DNA from: Pyxidicoccus fallax
Lineage (GTDB): Bacteria; Myxococcota; Myxococcia; Myxococcales; Myxococcaceae
DNA length: 35,636 nucleotides
Assembly (NCBI RefSeq): GCF_012933655.1
Contig: NZ_JABBJJ010000104.1
Coordinates: forward strand, 1-35,636
Direction of reading: 5' to 3'
The position numbers and the translations under genes were made by a program. This document shows positions 25,164 to 32,771 of this stretch, in pieces. The notes below the pieces were generated by a model. The model was not told the DNA's origin and ran no database searches. It saw only the letters and a program-made list of their open reading frames with translations. Each line of letters starts with the position of its first letter. Within the stretch, counting starts at the first letter, position 1.

Positions 25164-26180
25164 CTACGGGGTGAGGCCCGCGGTCGGCGTCTCGTTGCGC
25201 AGGAGGATGCCCTCCTCCTGCTCGGGGGAGAGGCCCAGGCCGCAGAACAGGTCCAGGCGGCTGTTGTAGCAGGGGATGCCCGCGTGCGAGCGGTTCAGCG
25301 GGGAGAAGCACCGCGCGCCCTGCGCGTCCCAGCTCGCCTCGAAGAACCAGCGCTCGGTGTCCGTCTGGATGCCGAGCTTGTCGTACAGGTTCACCCGGTT
25401 GCCGTTCTGCGTGTGCGGCGTGCCGTCACCGCAGTAGTCGGCGCGGATGAGCCGCGTGCAGGCCTGGTGGTGCGCCGCGAGCGACACGCCGTCCCGCGAG
25501 GCCCAGGGGCGGTAGCCCAGGTTGATGCACTTCTGGACGGCGCCCCCAGCGCACGCGAAGGTGAAGTGGTCCGGATCGTCGGAGTGCTGGCCGCCCGTCG
25601 GCACGCCGCGGCGGTAGTCGTAGACGCCCTTGACCGGATAGGCCCAGACCGCCGCGCCGGTGCTGTCGCGGCAGAGGGGGTGCCACACGTTGTCGTCGTC
25701 CCGGTACTCGACCCAGTACTCCGTGAGGTCGCCGTTGGGCGCCTCCGCCGCGCGCATGTCGGCGATGCGCAGCTTCGCCCGCCGCCCGTCACCCAGCGTC
25801 CCGTAGAACCAGGCGCCGAGGAAGGCGGTGCCCGTGTGGAGCACGTCGCCCTGCTTCGCCTGGAACTGCGTGCCCTCGATGCGCACCCAGTCGAGGCTCG
25901 AGTCGCCGTTGATGGCGGCGCCCGCGTAGTCCACGTGGATCAGGAAGCCGGAGAGGTCGTTCCCGTTGAGGCTGCCGCCATTGAGGCTGCCACCGTTGAG
26001 ACTGCCGCCATTGAGACTGCCACCGTTGAGGCTGCCGCCGTTCTCGGTGGTGAGCCCGGAGGTCGAGGACCCGAAGGTCTCCTCGGACACCGGGACCTCG
26101 GTGCCGAGGTCCGCCTCGGTCTCGGCGGGTGAACAGGCGGCAAGCGCGAGCAGGGGCAGCGCGGAGACAATCCGGCTCAT
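25164..26180 (-). CDS. ADYC-motif lipoprotein with GGSLN repeats
   Basis: A 338-residue lipoprotein. Signal peptide with lipobox LALAAC (Cys16). An acidic linker follows, then five copies of the pentapeptide GGSLN (residues 48-72) that pass into NGNDLSGFLIHVDYAG, and a large Cys-rich globular part. It contains the motif ADYCGDG (247-253), diagnostic for proteins called ADYC domain-containing in myxobacteria. Nearby are conserved-looking WVEYRDDDNVWHPLC, HHQACTRLIRADYC and WDAQGARCF. The frame continues upstream to 26327, but the ATG at 26180 gives the signal peptide; AGGAG is about 12 nt away. Role unknown; probable surface protein. Upstream of the receiver-kinase pair, with a hairpin in between. 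Confidence 0.8.
   Translation of the reverse strand: MSRIVSALPLLALAACSPAETEADLGTEVPVSEETFGSSTSGLTTENGGSLNGGSLNGGSLNGGSLNGGSLNGNDLSGFLIHVDYAGAAINGDSSLDWVRIEGTQFQAKQGDVLHTGTAFLGAWFYGTLGDGRRAKLRIADMRAAEAPNGDLTEYWVEYRDDDNVWHPLCRDSTGAAVWAYPVKGVYDYRRGVPTGGQHSDDPDHFTFACAGGAVQKCINLGYRPWASRDGVSLAAHHQACTRLIRADYCGDGTPHTQNGNRVNLYDKLGIQTDTERWFFEASWDAQGARCFSPLNRSHAGIPCYNSRLDLFCGLGLSPEQEEGILLRNETPTAGLTP
25965..26039. repeat. five tandem 15-bp repeats encoding GGSLN
   Basis: Five consecutive units of the form RTTGAGRCTGCCRCC on the plus strand, each 15 bp and differing at one to three bases. On the coding (minus) strand each specifies GGSLN. Copy number is likely to vary between strains. Confidence 0.9.
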
Positions 26181-26435
26181 AGGCGGTAGGGCTCCTGGAG
26201 GATTCGAAGGGGGAGCACCACCGTGCGCACGGGCTCCCGAGCGCGCAAGGCCGACCATTGTCATGCACGCCACACCTTGCGCCACTGAACGAAGCGTCGC
26301 CACGGCGCGAGTGGGCTTCACACGCAATGGGGCTCGTGGGACCCAGGAACAAGTAGGAGCAACGAGAACGGAGCGCTACGCTGAAGAAGTGCCCGGCAGT
26401 GGCCGGACGGACCAGTCCCTGGGAGGGGGCGTGAG
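26181..26435. other. divergent intergenic region between ADYC gene and KaiC-like gene
   Basis: A 255-nt gap between two divergent units. I looked for a sigma-54 site because of TTGCGCC near 26277, but the -24 GG is missing. No clear dyad or promoter pair was found; a GGGAGGGGG ribosome site precedes the KaiC-like ATG. Confidence 0.4.
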
Positions 26436-27917
26436 ATGACCGATAGCGGTTCACGTGGAGGAGACGAGCGGCTCGCCACCGGCGTCCCCGGCCTCGACAC
26501 GGTCCTCCGAGGCGGCTTCCGCAAGGGCCGCACGTACATGCTGATGGGCCTGCCGGGCGCGGGGAAGACCATCCTCGCCAACCAGGTCTGCTACCACCAC
26601 GCCGCGCGCGGCGGGCGGATCCTCTACCTCACGCTGCTGGCCGAGTCCCACACGGAGCTGGTCGGCAACCTCAGCTCGCTCAGCTTCTTCGACGGCGCCC
26701 GTCTCCCCGAGTCCATCTCCTACGTGAGCGCCTTCAGCGTGCTGGAGCAGGGCGGCCTGGACGCGCTGGCGGAGCTCATCCGCAAGGAAATCAAGGCGCA
26801 GAAGGCCACGCTGCTCGTGCTCGACGGGCTGGTGGCCGCGGAGGAGGTGGCCCCTTCCACGCAGGCCCTCAAGCGCTTCATCCATGGCCTCCAGGTGGTG
26901 ACGAACCTGGTGGGCTGCACCACGCTGGTGCTCACCACCGGCGGCGGCAAGGGCCTGCAGGCCGAGCACACCATGGTGGACGGCCTGCTCATCCTCAAGC
27001 AGCGCACGTTCGGCGTGCGCAGCCTGCGGGAGCTGTTCGTCCGCAAGTTCCGCGGCAGCGACTACCTGCTCGGCCGGCACAGCTTCGAAATCACGAAGGA
27101 CGGCATCGTCCTCTACCCCCGGCTGGAGACGCTCGTGGACCTCGGGCTGTCTCCAGCGCAGTCCGCGAGCCCGCGCCACGCCTTCGGCATCGCCGGCCTG
27201 GACCGGATGCTCCACGGCGGCGTCATCCCCGGCTCGTCCACCCTGGTGCTCGGACCTTCCGGCGCCGGCAAGACGCTGCTCGGACTGTGCTTCCTGGCGG
27301 AAGGGGCGCGCCAGGGGGAAAAGAGTCACCACTTCGCCTTCTACGACTCCCCCGAGCGGATGCTGGCCCAGACGGCCGGGGTCGGCATGGCGCTGGAGCC
27401 GCTCATCGCCCGCGGTGACCTGGAGGTGAGCTTCCGGCCGCCGATGGAGAACCTCCTCGACAAGCTCGGCGCGCAGCTGCTGGTGGCCATCCGCGAGCGC
27501 GGGGTACGCAGGCTCTTCGTCGACGGCCTCGACGCGCTCCAGAAGGCGGCCTTCCGTCCCACCCGCGTGGCCCGGTTCCTGGCCGCGCTGGTCAACGAGT
27601 GCCGCATCCGTGGGGTGACGCTGCTCGTCTCCGCCGAGACGATGACGGCCTTCGGCCCGCAGCTGGCGCTCCCCATGCAGGGCACCTCCATGTTGGCGGA
27701 GAACCTCCTCTACCTGCGCACCGCCGAGCTGAACGCCGAGCTGCGCCGCTTCATCTGCATCCTGAAGCTGCGCAACAGCCAGTACGACCACGCCCTGCGC
27801 GAGCTGCTCATCACCGAGAAGGGCCTGGAAGTGGGCCAGCCTCTCTCCGGCGCGGAGCAGTTGATGACGGGACTCGCGCGGGCCACCGGCGCCGCCCCCG
27901 AACACCGGGGGAAGTAA
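26436..27917 (+). CDS. double-domain KaiC-like RecA-superfamily ATPase
   Basis: A 493-residue protein with two KaiC-type domains. Domain 1 (about 10-240): RLATGVPGLD entry, Walker A GLPGAGKT (38-45), Walker B LLVLDG. Domain 2 (about 245-475): FGIAGLDRMLHGG entry, Walker A GPSGAGKT (273-280), RLFVDGLDAL, and the C-terminal KLRNSQYDHALRELLIT typical of KaiC-like proteins. The paired glutamates that activate water in KaiC are reduced to LLAES in domain 1 and FYDSPE in domain 2. There are no KaiA or KaiB genes nearby, so this is not a clock but one of the bacterial KaiC-like signalling ATPases. The receiver gene starts 2 nt after its stop, which implies a paired function. Confidence 0.9.
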   Translation: MTDSGSRGGDERLATGVPGLDTVLRGGFRKGRTYMLMGLPGAGKTILANQVCYHHAARGGRILYLTLLAESHTELVGNLSSLSFFDGARLPESISYVSAFSVLEQGGLDALAELIRKEIKAQKATLLVLDGLVAAEEVAPSTQALKRFIHGLQVVTNLVGCTTLVLTTGGGKGLQAEHTMVDGLLILKQRTFGVRSLRELFVRKFRGSDYLLGRHSFEITKDGIVLYPRLETLVDLGLSPAQSASPRHAFGIAGLDRMLHGGVIPGSSTLVLGPSGAGKTLLGLCFLAEGARQGEKSHHFAFYDSPERMLAQTAGVGMALEPLIARGDLEVSFRPPMENLLDKLGAQLLVAIRERGVRRLFVDGLDALQKAAFRPTRVARFLAALVNECRIRGVTLLVSAETMTAFGPQLALPMQGTSMLAENLLYLRTAELNAELRRFICILKLRNSQYDHALRELLITEKGLEVGQPLSGAEQLMTGLARATGAAPEHRGK

Positions 27918-27919
27918 CC

Positions 27920-28285
27920 ATGGGGCCCATCCTCATCGTCGACGACGAGTTCGGCATCGTCGAAGCCGTGCGGGACCTGCTCTCCGACGAGGGCTACCGG
28001 ACGGTCATCGCGCTCAACGGCCGCCAGGCCATGGAGCGCATGGCGGAGGAGCCTCCGGCCCTGGTGCTGCTCGACTACATGATGCCGGTGATGAACGGCC
28101 CCGCGGTGCTGGAGGCCATGCGGGCGGACGCCGCGCTGCGGGACGTGCCCGTGGTGATGATGAGCGCGAGCGCCTCCGCCCAGTGGAAGCACCTGACCTG
28201 CTCCGCATTCCTGCCCAAGCCCTTCGGCCTGGAGCAACTGTTGTCCACCGTGCTGCGGTTCGCGGGGCCGCCCCCGGCGCGGTAG
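27920..28285 (+). CDS. single-domain response regulator paired with KaiC-like ATPase
   Basis: A 121-residue stand-alone receiver: ILIVDDE acidic pair, LLDYMMPVMNG with phospho-acceptor D52, MMSAS with the conserved Ser/Thr and LPKPF with the conserved Lys. It begins 2 nt after the KaiC-like stop with no room for its own promoter, so translation is coupled. No output domain, so it probably acts by protein contact, most simply on the KaiC-like partner, or relays phosphate. The cognate kinase is not adjacent; the orphan kinase at 19676 is a candidate. Confidence 0.9.
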   Translation: MGPILIVDDEFGIVEAVRDLLSDEGYRTVIALNGRQAMERMAEEPPALVLLDYMMPVMNGPAVLEAMRADAALRDVPVVMMSASASAQWKHLTCSAFLPKPFGLEQLLSTVLRFAGPPPAR

Positions 28286-28399
28286 CCTCGGTGGCCGCGC
28301 GCTCCACCGCTCCGCGTCCTGACAGGCAGCCGACGTCCGCCAGCCCGGACGCTCTCGCCAGTCCCCAGCCCGGGCCCGGCTTCTGCCACACTGCGCGGC

Positions 28400-29506
28400 G
28401 TGACCGCCTCCGCCCTCTACCGCGACTGCGCCCGCCTCTTCATGGTGGGCTTCCCCGGCACCCGCATCGACGACGACCTCGCCGCGCTGATGGACGACGG
28501 CATCTACGGGGCCATTCTCTTCAAGCGCAACGTGGGCACCGCCCAGGAGACGGCGACGCTGTGCCGCGAGCTGAAGGCGCGCGCCGGCCGGCCCTTCATC
28601 CTGTCGGTGGACCAGGAGGGCGGCCGCGTGGCCCGGCTGCGCGGCGCGCCCTTCACCACCCTGCCCCCCATGCGCGAGCTGGGCCAGCGCGGGGACGCAG
28701 CCCAGGTGGAGCGCGTGGGCCGGCTCTTGGCGCACGAGCTGCGCGCGGTGGGCTTCGACTGGGACTTCGCGCCGGTGCTGGACGTGGACACCAACCCGGC
28801 CAACCCCGTCATCGGTGACCGCAGCTTCAGTCGGGACGCGGAAGAGGTGGCGCGGCTGGGCGTGGCGCTGGCGCGCGGCCTGGAGGCCGGCGGCGTGGCC
28901 TCGTGCGGCAAGCACTTCCCCGGCCATGGCGATACGACGTCGGACAGCCACCTGACGCTGCCCCGGCTGCCACACGATTTGGAGCGGCTGCGCCGCGTGG
29001 AGTTGGTGCCCTTCCGCGCCTTCGCGCAGGCGGGGCTCGCCTCGCTGATGACGGCGCACGTGCTCTTCGACGCGCTGGACCCGGGCGTGCCCGCCACCAT
29101 GAGCCGGCGCGTGCTGCAGGGCGTGCTGCGCGAGGAGCTGGGCTTCGACGGGGTGCTCGTCAGCGACGATTTGGAGATGAAGGCCATCGCCGACCACTAC
29201 TCGGTGGAGGAGGCCACGGTGCAGGGCACGCTCGCGGGCGTGGACCTGTTCCTCGTGTGCCACCGCGCGGACGTGCAGCGCCGCGCGATTGAGGCGCTGG
29301 TGAAGGCGGTGGAGTCCGGCCGCGTCCCGCGCGAGCGCATCACCGAGGCACACCGGCGGCTGGACGCGCTCACCGCCCGCTTCGCGCACCCGGCCGAGGA
29401 CCGGCTCGCCACGCTGGGCGGCGACGAGCACCGCGCGCTCGCCGAGGGCCTCGCCAGCAGCTTCGCCGGCAAGGACCCCACCGAGGTGATGCTGGCGTCC
29501 CGCTGA
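28400..29506 (+). CDS. nagZ: beta-N-acetylhexosaminidase NagZ (GH3)
   Basis: A 368-residue cytoplasmic glycosidase that removes N-acetylglucosamine from imported muropeptides during wall recycling. GH3/NagZ features: VDQEGGRVARL (70-80), KHFPGHGDTTSDSH (171-184, the mobile loop with the His/Asp general acid pair), MTAHVLF (218-223) and VSDDLEM (254-260) with nucleophile D256. No signal peptide, which fits the NagZ type. GTG 28400 is used; no Shine-Dalgarno is seen, and CACACT lies 7 nt upstream. It follows the receiver gene by 114 nt. MltG in the same window acts earlier in the same turnover. Confidence 0.93.
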   Translation: MTASALYRDCARLFMVGFPGTRIDDDLAALMDDGIYGAILFKRNVGTAQETATLCRELKARAGRPFILSVDQEGGRVARLRGAPFTTLPPMRELGQRGDAAQVERVGRLLAHELRAVGFDWDFAPVLDVDTNPANPVIGDRSFSRDAEEVARLGVALARGLEAGGVASCGKHFPGHGDTTSDSHLTLPRLPHDLERLRRVELVPFRAFAQAGLASLMTAHVLFDALDPGVPATMSRRVLQGVLREELGFDGVLVSDDLEMKAIADHYSVEEATVQGTLAGVDLFLVCHRADVQRRAIEALVKAVESGRVPRERITEAHRRLDALTARFAHPAEDRLATLGGDEHRALAEGLASSFAGKDPTEVMLASR

Positions 29507-29528
29507 AGGGACGCCCACGCCCTACGCG

Positions 29529-30068
29529 CTACTGCTTCGGCTCCTGGGGGTCGACCTTCGGCGGGCTGCGCGGGCCCTGCTCGGTGCCGGGCTGGTTCGA
29601 CCGGTTGCTGGTGCCGGGGTTCTCCTCGAAGTCACGCGTGCCGCCCTGGTCCGTGGGCCCCTCGCGGGGCGTGGTGAAGCCCGGCGCGCCGATGCCGCCC
29701 TGCTCGCCCTGGGCACCGGAGAGGTCCTGCGGCCCCGGCTGGTTCGGCTGGCCCGGCACGGGCACCTGCTGCGGCCGGCGGAACTCGTCGGGCGTGGTGC
29801 CGGCGCCCTGCTGCTCGTCGTCATGCCCCGAGCCGCCCGTCGCGGGCACGTCACCCGAGCCCGGGTCCTGCCAGCCGCCCTGCTTCGGCTGCTGCTCCTG
29901 CTGGTCCGGCCGGAAGCTCTCGGTGGGCTGCTGCTCGTTGGCCACGCCCTCGTAGTCGGCGCCCGTCCTGGGCGTCGGCTTCTCACGCTCGCAAGCGGTG
30001 CCCAGCAGCGCGGCGGCGGCCAGCGCGCCGGGCAGCAACAGCCAGCGGCGGAAACGTCCCTGGTCCAT
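29529..30068 (-). CDS. low-complexity lipoprotein, Gln/Gly/Pro-rich
   Basis: A 179-residue lipoprotein with signal peptide (MDQGRFRRW, hydrophobic to residue 25) and lipobox LGTAC (Cys26). The mature part looks fully disordered, rich in Q, G, P, D and E, with repeated QQ/PGQPNQPGPQ-like words and no Cys, Trp cluster or catalytic motif. AGGAG upstream supports ATG 30068. It lies 107 nt downstream of the next lipoprotein gene on the same strand, and both share the same style, so they may be a co-expressed pair. I recognise no family. Convergent with nagZ. Confidence 0.72.
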   Translation of the reverse strand: MDQGRFRRWLLLPGALAAAALLGTACEREKPTPRTGADYEGVANEQQPTESFRPDQQEQQPKQGGWQDPGSGDVPATGGSGHDDEQQGAGTTPDEFRRPQQVPVPGQPNQPGPQDLSGAQGEQGGIGAPGFTTPREGPTDQGGTRDFEENPGTSNRSNQPGTEQGPRSPPKVDPQEPKQ

Positions 30069-30175
30069 GTCCCTGTCCCTCTCCTCTGGTGGAGTCGTGT
30101 GCTCCCCAGAGGGATGGGCACCCGCGCGGGCCGCAGGGAGTTGGCGAGGGGGCGGACAGGCGCCCCCTGGCCCGT

Positions 30176-30664
30176 TCAGCGCACGTTCCGGTCGTTCCGG
30201 TTCTGCCAGTCCAGCGGGGAGAAGCCGGCGCCGCGGTTGTGGTACGTGCCGTTGCCCTGCTCGGCCCCGTCCTCGCCGCCCAGGCCCTGCGCGGCGGGCG
30301 AGTGGGTGGCGCCGCCCAGCGTGGAGTACCGGTCCTGCATCATCCCGCCCGGGTCATCCCACTTGGACTGGCCCTGCTGGCCGTCCGTCTGCGGCGTGCG
30401 CGGGTCGATGCTGGAGCCAATCTGGCGGATGGTGCCGTTGTAGCCACGGCCGGCGGGGTACGTCCAGGCGGGGAGCTGCTCCTTCGTCTGCCCGCCCTCC
30501 ATGTTCATGAGAGCCGGGGCCTGGTCACCCCGCTGGGCGAAGACGTTGCCACGGGGCTCGGGAGATTTGCCTCCCGTCACGGGCAACCCACCGCAGCCCG
30601 TCCCCAGCAGCACGGCCACCGCCACCACCGCCTGGCTCCACCGCCTCGAACCGACCTCGCGCAT
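30176..30664 (-). CDS. lipoprotein, probably co-expressed with the Gln-rich one
   Basis: A 162-residue lipoprotein: signal peptide residues 1-23 with lipobox LLGTGC (Cys24). The mature part is polar and largely disordered, with some aromatic positions (AWTYPAGRGYNGTIRQIG, GGMMQDRYSTLGG) and an Asn/Arg-rich end. GGAGGAG just before ATG 30664 fixes the start; a longer start six codons upstream is unlikely. It precedes the 179-residue lipoprotein on the same strand. No recognised family and no enzymatic motif. Confidence 0.75.
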   Translation of the reverse strand: MREVGSRRWSQAVVAVAVLLGTGCGGLPVTGGKSPEPRGNVFAQRGDQAPALMNMEGGQTKEQLPAWTYPAGRGYNGTIRQIGSSIDPRTPQTDGQQGQSKWDDPGGMMQDRYSTLGGATHSPAAQGLGGEDGAEQGNGTYHNRGAGFSPLDWQNRNDRNVR

Positions 30665-30747
30665 GTCACTCCTCCGAGTCACGGCAATCGGGTTTCCGAC
30701 ACCCGAGGAATGGGCACGCCGGGTGTCCGAACCACGGGGCGGCTACA

Positions 30748-30768
30748 GGGCGGCCCGCTCGGCCGCCC
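30748..30768 (-). terminator. hairpin after the peroxiredoxin gene
   Basis: GGGCGGCC (30748-30755) pairs with GGCCGCCC (30761-30768), 8 bp with a 5-nt loop, 16 nt beyond the peroxiredoxin stop on the minus strand. A second dyad TCGGGT/ACCCGA (30688-30706) lies closer to the next gene. Confidence 0.5.
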
Positions 30769-30784
30769 GCCTACAGATATAGTC

Positions 30785-31468
30785 CTAGCGACGGGCGCGG
30801 GCAGCACCCTTCGCGGGGGCCTTGCGCGTGGCGGCCTTCTTCGCCGGAGCGGTTTTCTTCATGGCCTGCTTCGGCGCCGCCTTCCGGGCGGAGACCTTCT
30901 TCGCGGGCGTCGCCTTCTTCACCGCCTTGCCGCCGGCGGCCTTCTTCGCGGGCGCGGCCTTCTTCGCGGGCGCGGGAGCCTCGGCGGTCGTGCCCTGGCC
31001 GCCCAGCGCGGCGAGCACCTCGCCCACATGGCCGTTCACCTTCACCTTCGGCCACACCTGCTTCACCTTGCCGTCCGGCCCGATGAGGAAGGTGGCGCGG
31101 GTGATGCCGAGGAACTTGCGGCCGTAGAGCGACTTCTCGCCCCAGACGCCATAGGCCTCCGCGAGCGTGTGCTCGGTGTCCGCCAGCAGCGGGAAGGGCA
31201 GGCTGTACTTCGTCGCGAACTTGCGGTGTCTCTCGGTGCTGTCCGCGGACACGCCGAGCACCACCGCGCCAGCGGCGCCGAGCGCCGAGTGCTCGTCACG
31301 GAAGGCGCACGCCTCCGTGGTGCAGCCGGGAGTGTCGTCCTTCGGATAGAAGTAGAGGACGACGTTCTTCCCCGCGTGCTGGGCGAGCGACACGGTGTTG
31401 CCGTCCTGGTCGGGGAGCTGGAAGCCGGGGGCCTGGTCACCTGCTTGGGGCATGGGCATGGCGCCCAT
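30785..31468 (-). CDS. PrxQ/Bcp-type peroxiredoxin with histone-H1-like C-terminal tail
   Basis: A 227-residue thiol peroxidase. Residues 8-155 are a complete PrxQ/Bcp domain: VVLYFYPKDDTPGCTTEACAFRD places the peroxidatic Cys49 and a resolving Cys54 in the classic five-residue spacing, and ATFLIGPDGKV is the thioredoxin-fold strand. Residues 162-227 are nearly all K, A, P, R and G, with repeated PAKKAA/KKAAP words like the tail of histone H1 or AlgP. That should bind DNA or polyanions. Family members normally end near residue 155. The start is uncertain among ATGs at 31468, 31459 and 31453; none has a good ribosome site. It reduces H2O2 or organic peroxide using thioredoxin. Confidence 0.9.
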   Translation of the reverse strand: MGAMPMPQAGDQAPGFQLPDQDGNTVSLAQHAGKNVVLYFYPKDDTPGCTTEACAFRDEHSALGAAGAVVLGVSADSTERHRKFATKYSLPFPLLADTEHTLAEAYGVWGEKSLYGRKFLGITRATFLIGPDGKVKQVWPKVKVNGHVGEVLAALGGQGTTAEAPAPAKKAAPAKKAAGGKAVKKATPAKKVSARKAAPKQAMKKTAPAKKAATRKAPAKGAARARR

Positions 31469-31490
31469 CAAGCACAAACCCGGGCGTCAC

Positions 31491-32027
31491 TCAACGTCCA
31501 GCGTCGTGCGCGCCGCTGCCGCTACCGTGGGTCGCCCCGGGCTCTCCGCCGTGCTCGTGGCCCTGCTCTCCCGGAGGATGGCCGTGGGCCTCCAGCCGCG
31601 TGAGCTCCGCGTGACATTCCGCCAGCGCCTTCTGGACGGGCTCGCGCGCCTTCTCGTCTTGAGTCGCCCCCAGCTTGCGCGCCAGCGCCTCGCACGCGGC
31701 GCGCTTGCGGTCCGCCTCGCTCGTACCGGCCCCGGTCGCGCCCGGCGTCGCCAGGGGCCGCGGGGGCAGGTCGCCGCGCAGCGTGCGGATGGCGGCCAGC
31801 CGCCGGTCCGCCTCGGGCCGGGCCTTCGAGTCCTTGGGCACCGCGTCCAGCGCGGCGATGACGGCATCCCAGGCGGTGTCCCTGGGCGGCACCTTGCGCT
31901 CGATGAGCGCCCGGTACTGCGCGTCCGCGTCGCGGAGCTGCTCGGGGCCCTTGTCGCACCCGGGCGTGAAGAGCAGGGCGAGCGCGAGCGGCACGGTGGC
32001 CGCGAACCGTCGGGTGGCAATCCTCAT
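31491..32027 (-). CDS. lipoprotein with His-rich C-terminus
   Basis: A 178-residue lipoprotein with signal peptide and lipobox FTPGC (Cys24). The middle is helical (RDADAQYRALIERKVPPRDTAWDAVIAALDAVP; EADRKRAACEALARKLG). The end is a His-rich flexible tail (EAHGHPPGEQGHEHGGEPGATHG) that could bind Ni, Co or Zn. ATG 32027 gives the signal peptide; a purine-rich AGGAGG is 11 nt upstream. It is divergent from a NicO-type transporter (start 32089) that also has a His-rich loop, which supports a role in metal capture. No named family recognised. Confidence 0.75.
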   Translation of the reverse strand: MRIATRRFAATVPLALALLFTPGCDKGPEQLRDADAQYRALIERKVPPRDTAWDAVIAALDAVPKDSKARPEADRRLAAIRTLRGDLPPRPLATPGATGAGTSEADRKRAACEALARKLGATQDEKAREPVQKALAECHAELTRLEAHGHPPGEQGHEHGGEPGATHGSGSGAHDAGR

Positions 32028-32074
32028 GAAACGTGGGTCCTCCTGTCCTGCTGGCCTCCCGATTGAAGCACGGG

Positions 32075-32080
32075 TAGGGT
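32075..32080 (+). promoter_or_regulatory. candidate -10 hexamer for a leaderless NicO transcript
   Basis: TAGGGT ends 8 nt before GTG 32089, which has no Shine-Dalgarno. The spacing is identical to TACCCT before mltG and TACAGT before the crotonase gene. Confidence 0.4.
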
Positions 32081-32088
32081 GCCGCGTC

Positions 32089-32736
32089 GTGTCGCCCATC
32101 CTTCTCGCCTTCCTGGTCGGTCTCTCCCAGGGCCTGCTCCACGCGGTGGGGCCGGACCATTGCGCCGCCATGGCCACGCTCGGCACGCTGGGCGGGGGCC
32201 GCAAGCGCGCCGCCATCTCCACCGCCCTGCGCTTCGCCCTGGGCCATGCGGCCATGCTGGGCGGAATCGCCACCCTGTGCCTCCTGGCCGGCGTGGGCCT
32301 GTCGGAGACCTTCGAGCGCTGGGCCGAGGTGTTCGGCGGCACCGTGCTGCTGGGCCTCGCGGTGGCGGCCTTCCTGTTCCCCAACAGCCTCGCCCACGGA
32401 CACCCGCACCTGCCGGGCCACGCGAAGGAGCCGCACCAGCACGTGCACACGGTGAGCACCGCGGCCGGCGCCTTCATGGCCGTCAGCGGCGTGCGCTCGC
32501 TGCTCCTGGCCCTGCCCCCGCTGCTGGTGGGCGGCAGCATGAGCCTGGCGGCGTGGACGTACCTGCCCGGCTTCGCCCTGGGCATCCTCATCGGCATGGG
32601 CGTGGTGGGCATGCTCTTCGCGGAAGGGCTGTCGCGCCTCAACGCGCGGCTCACCGCGTGGGTGCACCGCGCGGTGGCGCTGGGCTCGGGCGCGCTCGGC
32701 CTGTACTGGATTGGCTCGCGGCTGGTGGGCGGCTGA
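32089..32736 (+). CDS. NicO/HupE-UreH-type nickel/cobalt transporter-like protein
   Basis: A 215-residue polytopic membrane protein with about six helices. The first helix holds H18-AVGP-D23-H24, the HX4DH signature of NiCoT/NicO metal transporters. A second helix carries FALGHAAMLGG (H50), and a cytoplasmic or periplasmic loop is His-rich (AHGHPHLPGHAKEPHQHVH, residues 99-117). The fold also resembles the UreH/DsbD-like transporters; I favour Ni or Co uptake or export but cannot decide direction. GTG 32089 opens the first helix; the frame is open far upstream. Divergent from the His-rich lipoprotein with only 61 nt between, so shared metal regulation is plausible. Confidence 0.83.
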   Translation: MSPILLAFLVGLSQGLLHAVGPDHCAAMATLGTLGGGRKRAAISTALRFALGHAAMLGGIATLCLLAGVGLSETFERWAEVFGGTVLLGLAVAAFLFPNSLAHGHPHLPGHAKEPHQHVHTVSTAAGAFMAVSGVRSLLLALPPLLVGGSMSLAAWTYLPGFALGILIGMGVVGMLFAEGLSRLNARLTAWVHRAVALGSGALGLYWIGSRLVGG

Positions 32737-32739
32737 AAG

Positions 32740-32765
32740 GGCGGCCCGGAGCGCTCGGGGCCGCC
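32740..32765. terminator. hairpin between convergent NicO and receiver-DUF4388 genes
   Basis: GGCGGCCC (32740-32747) pairs with GGGCCGCC (32758-32765), 8 bp. The loop itself contains the palindrome GAGCGCTC. It sits between two converging stops. Confidence 0.55.
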
Positions 32766-32771
32766 TGACGG

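Noticed and set aside
25965-26039. Short tandem repeat considered as a CRISPR-like array
   Set aside because: Units are contiguous 15-mers without spacers and lie in frame inside a coding sequence.
26255-26285. Possible sigma-54 promoter upstream of the KaiC-like gene
   Set aside because: TTGC is present but AC occupies the position of the invariant GG at the correct distance.
26436-27917. Circadian kaiC
   Set aside because: No kaiA or kaiB nearby and the catalytic glutamate pairs are altered, so only a KaiC-like ATPase can be claimed.
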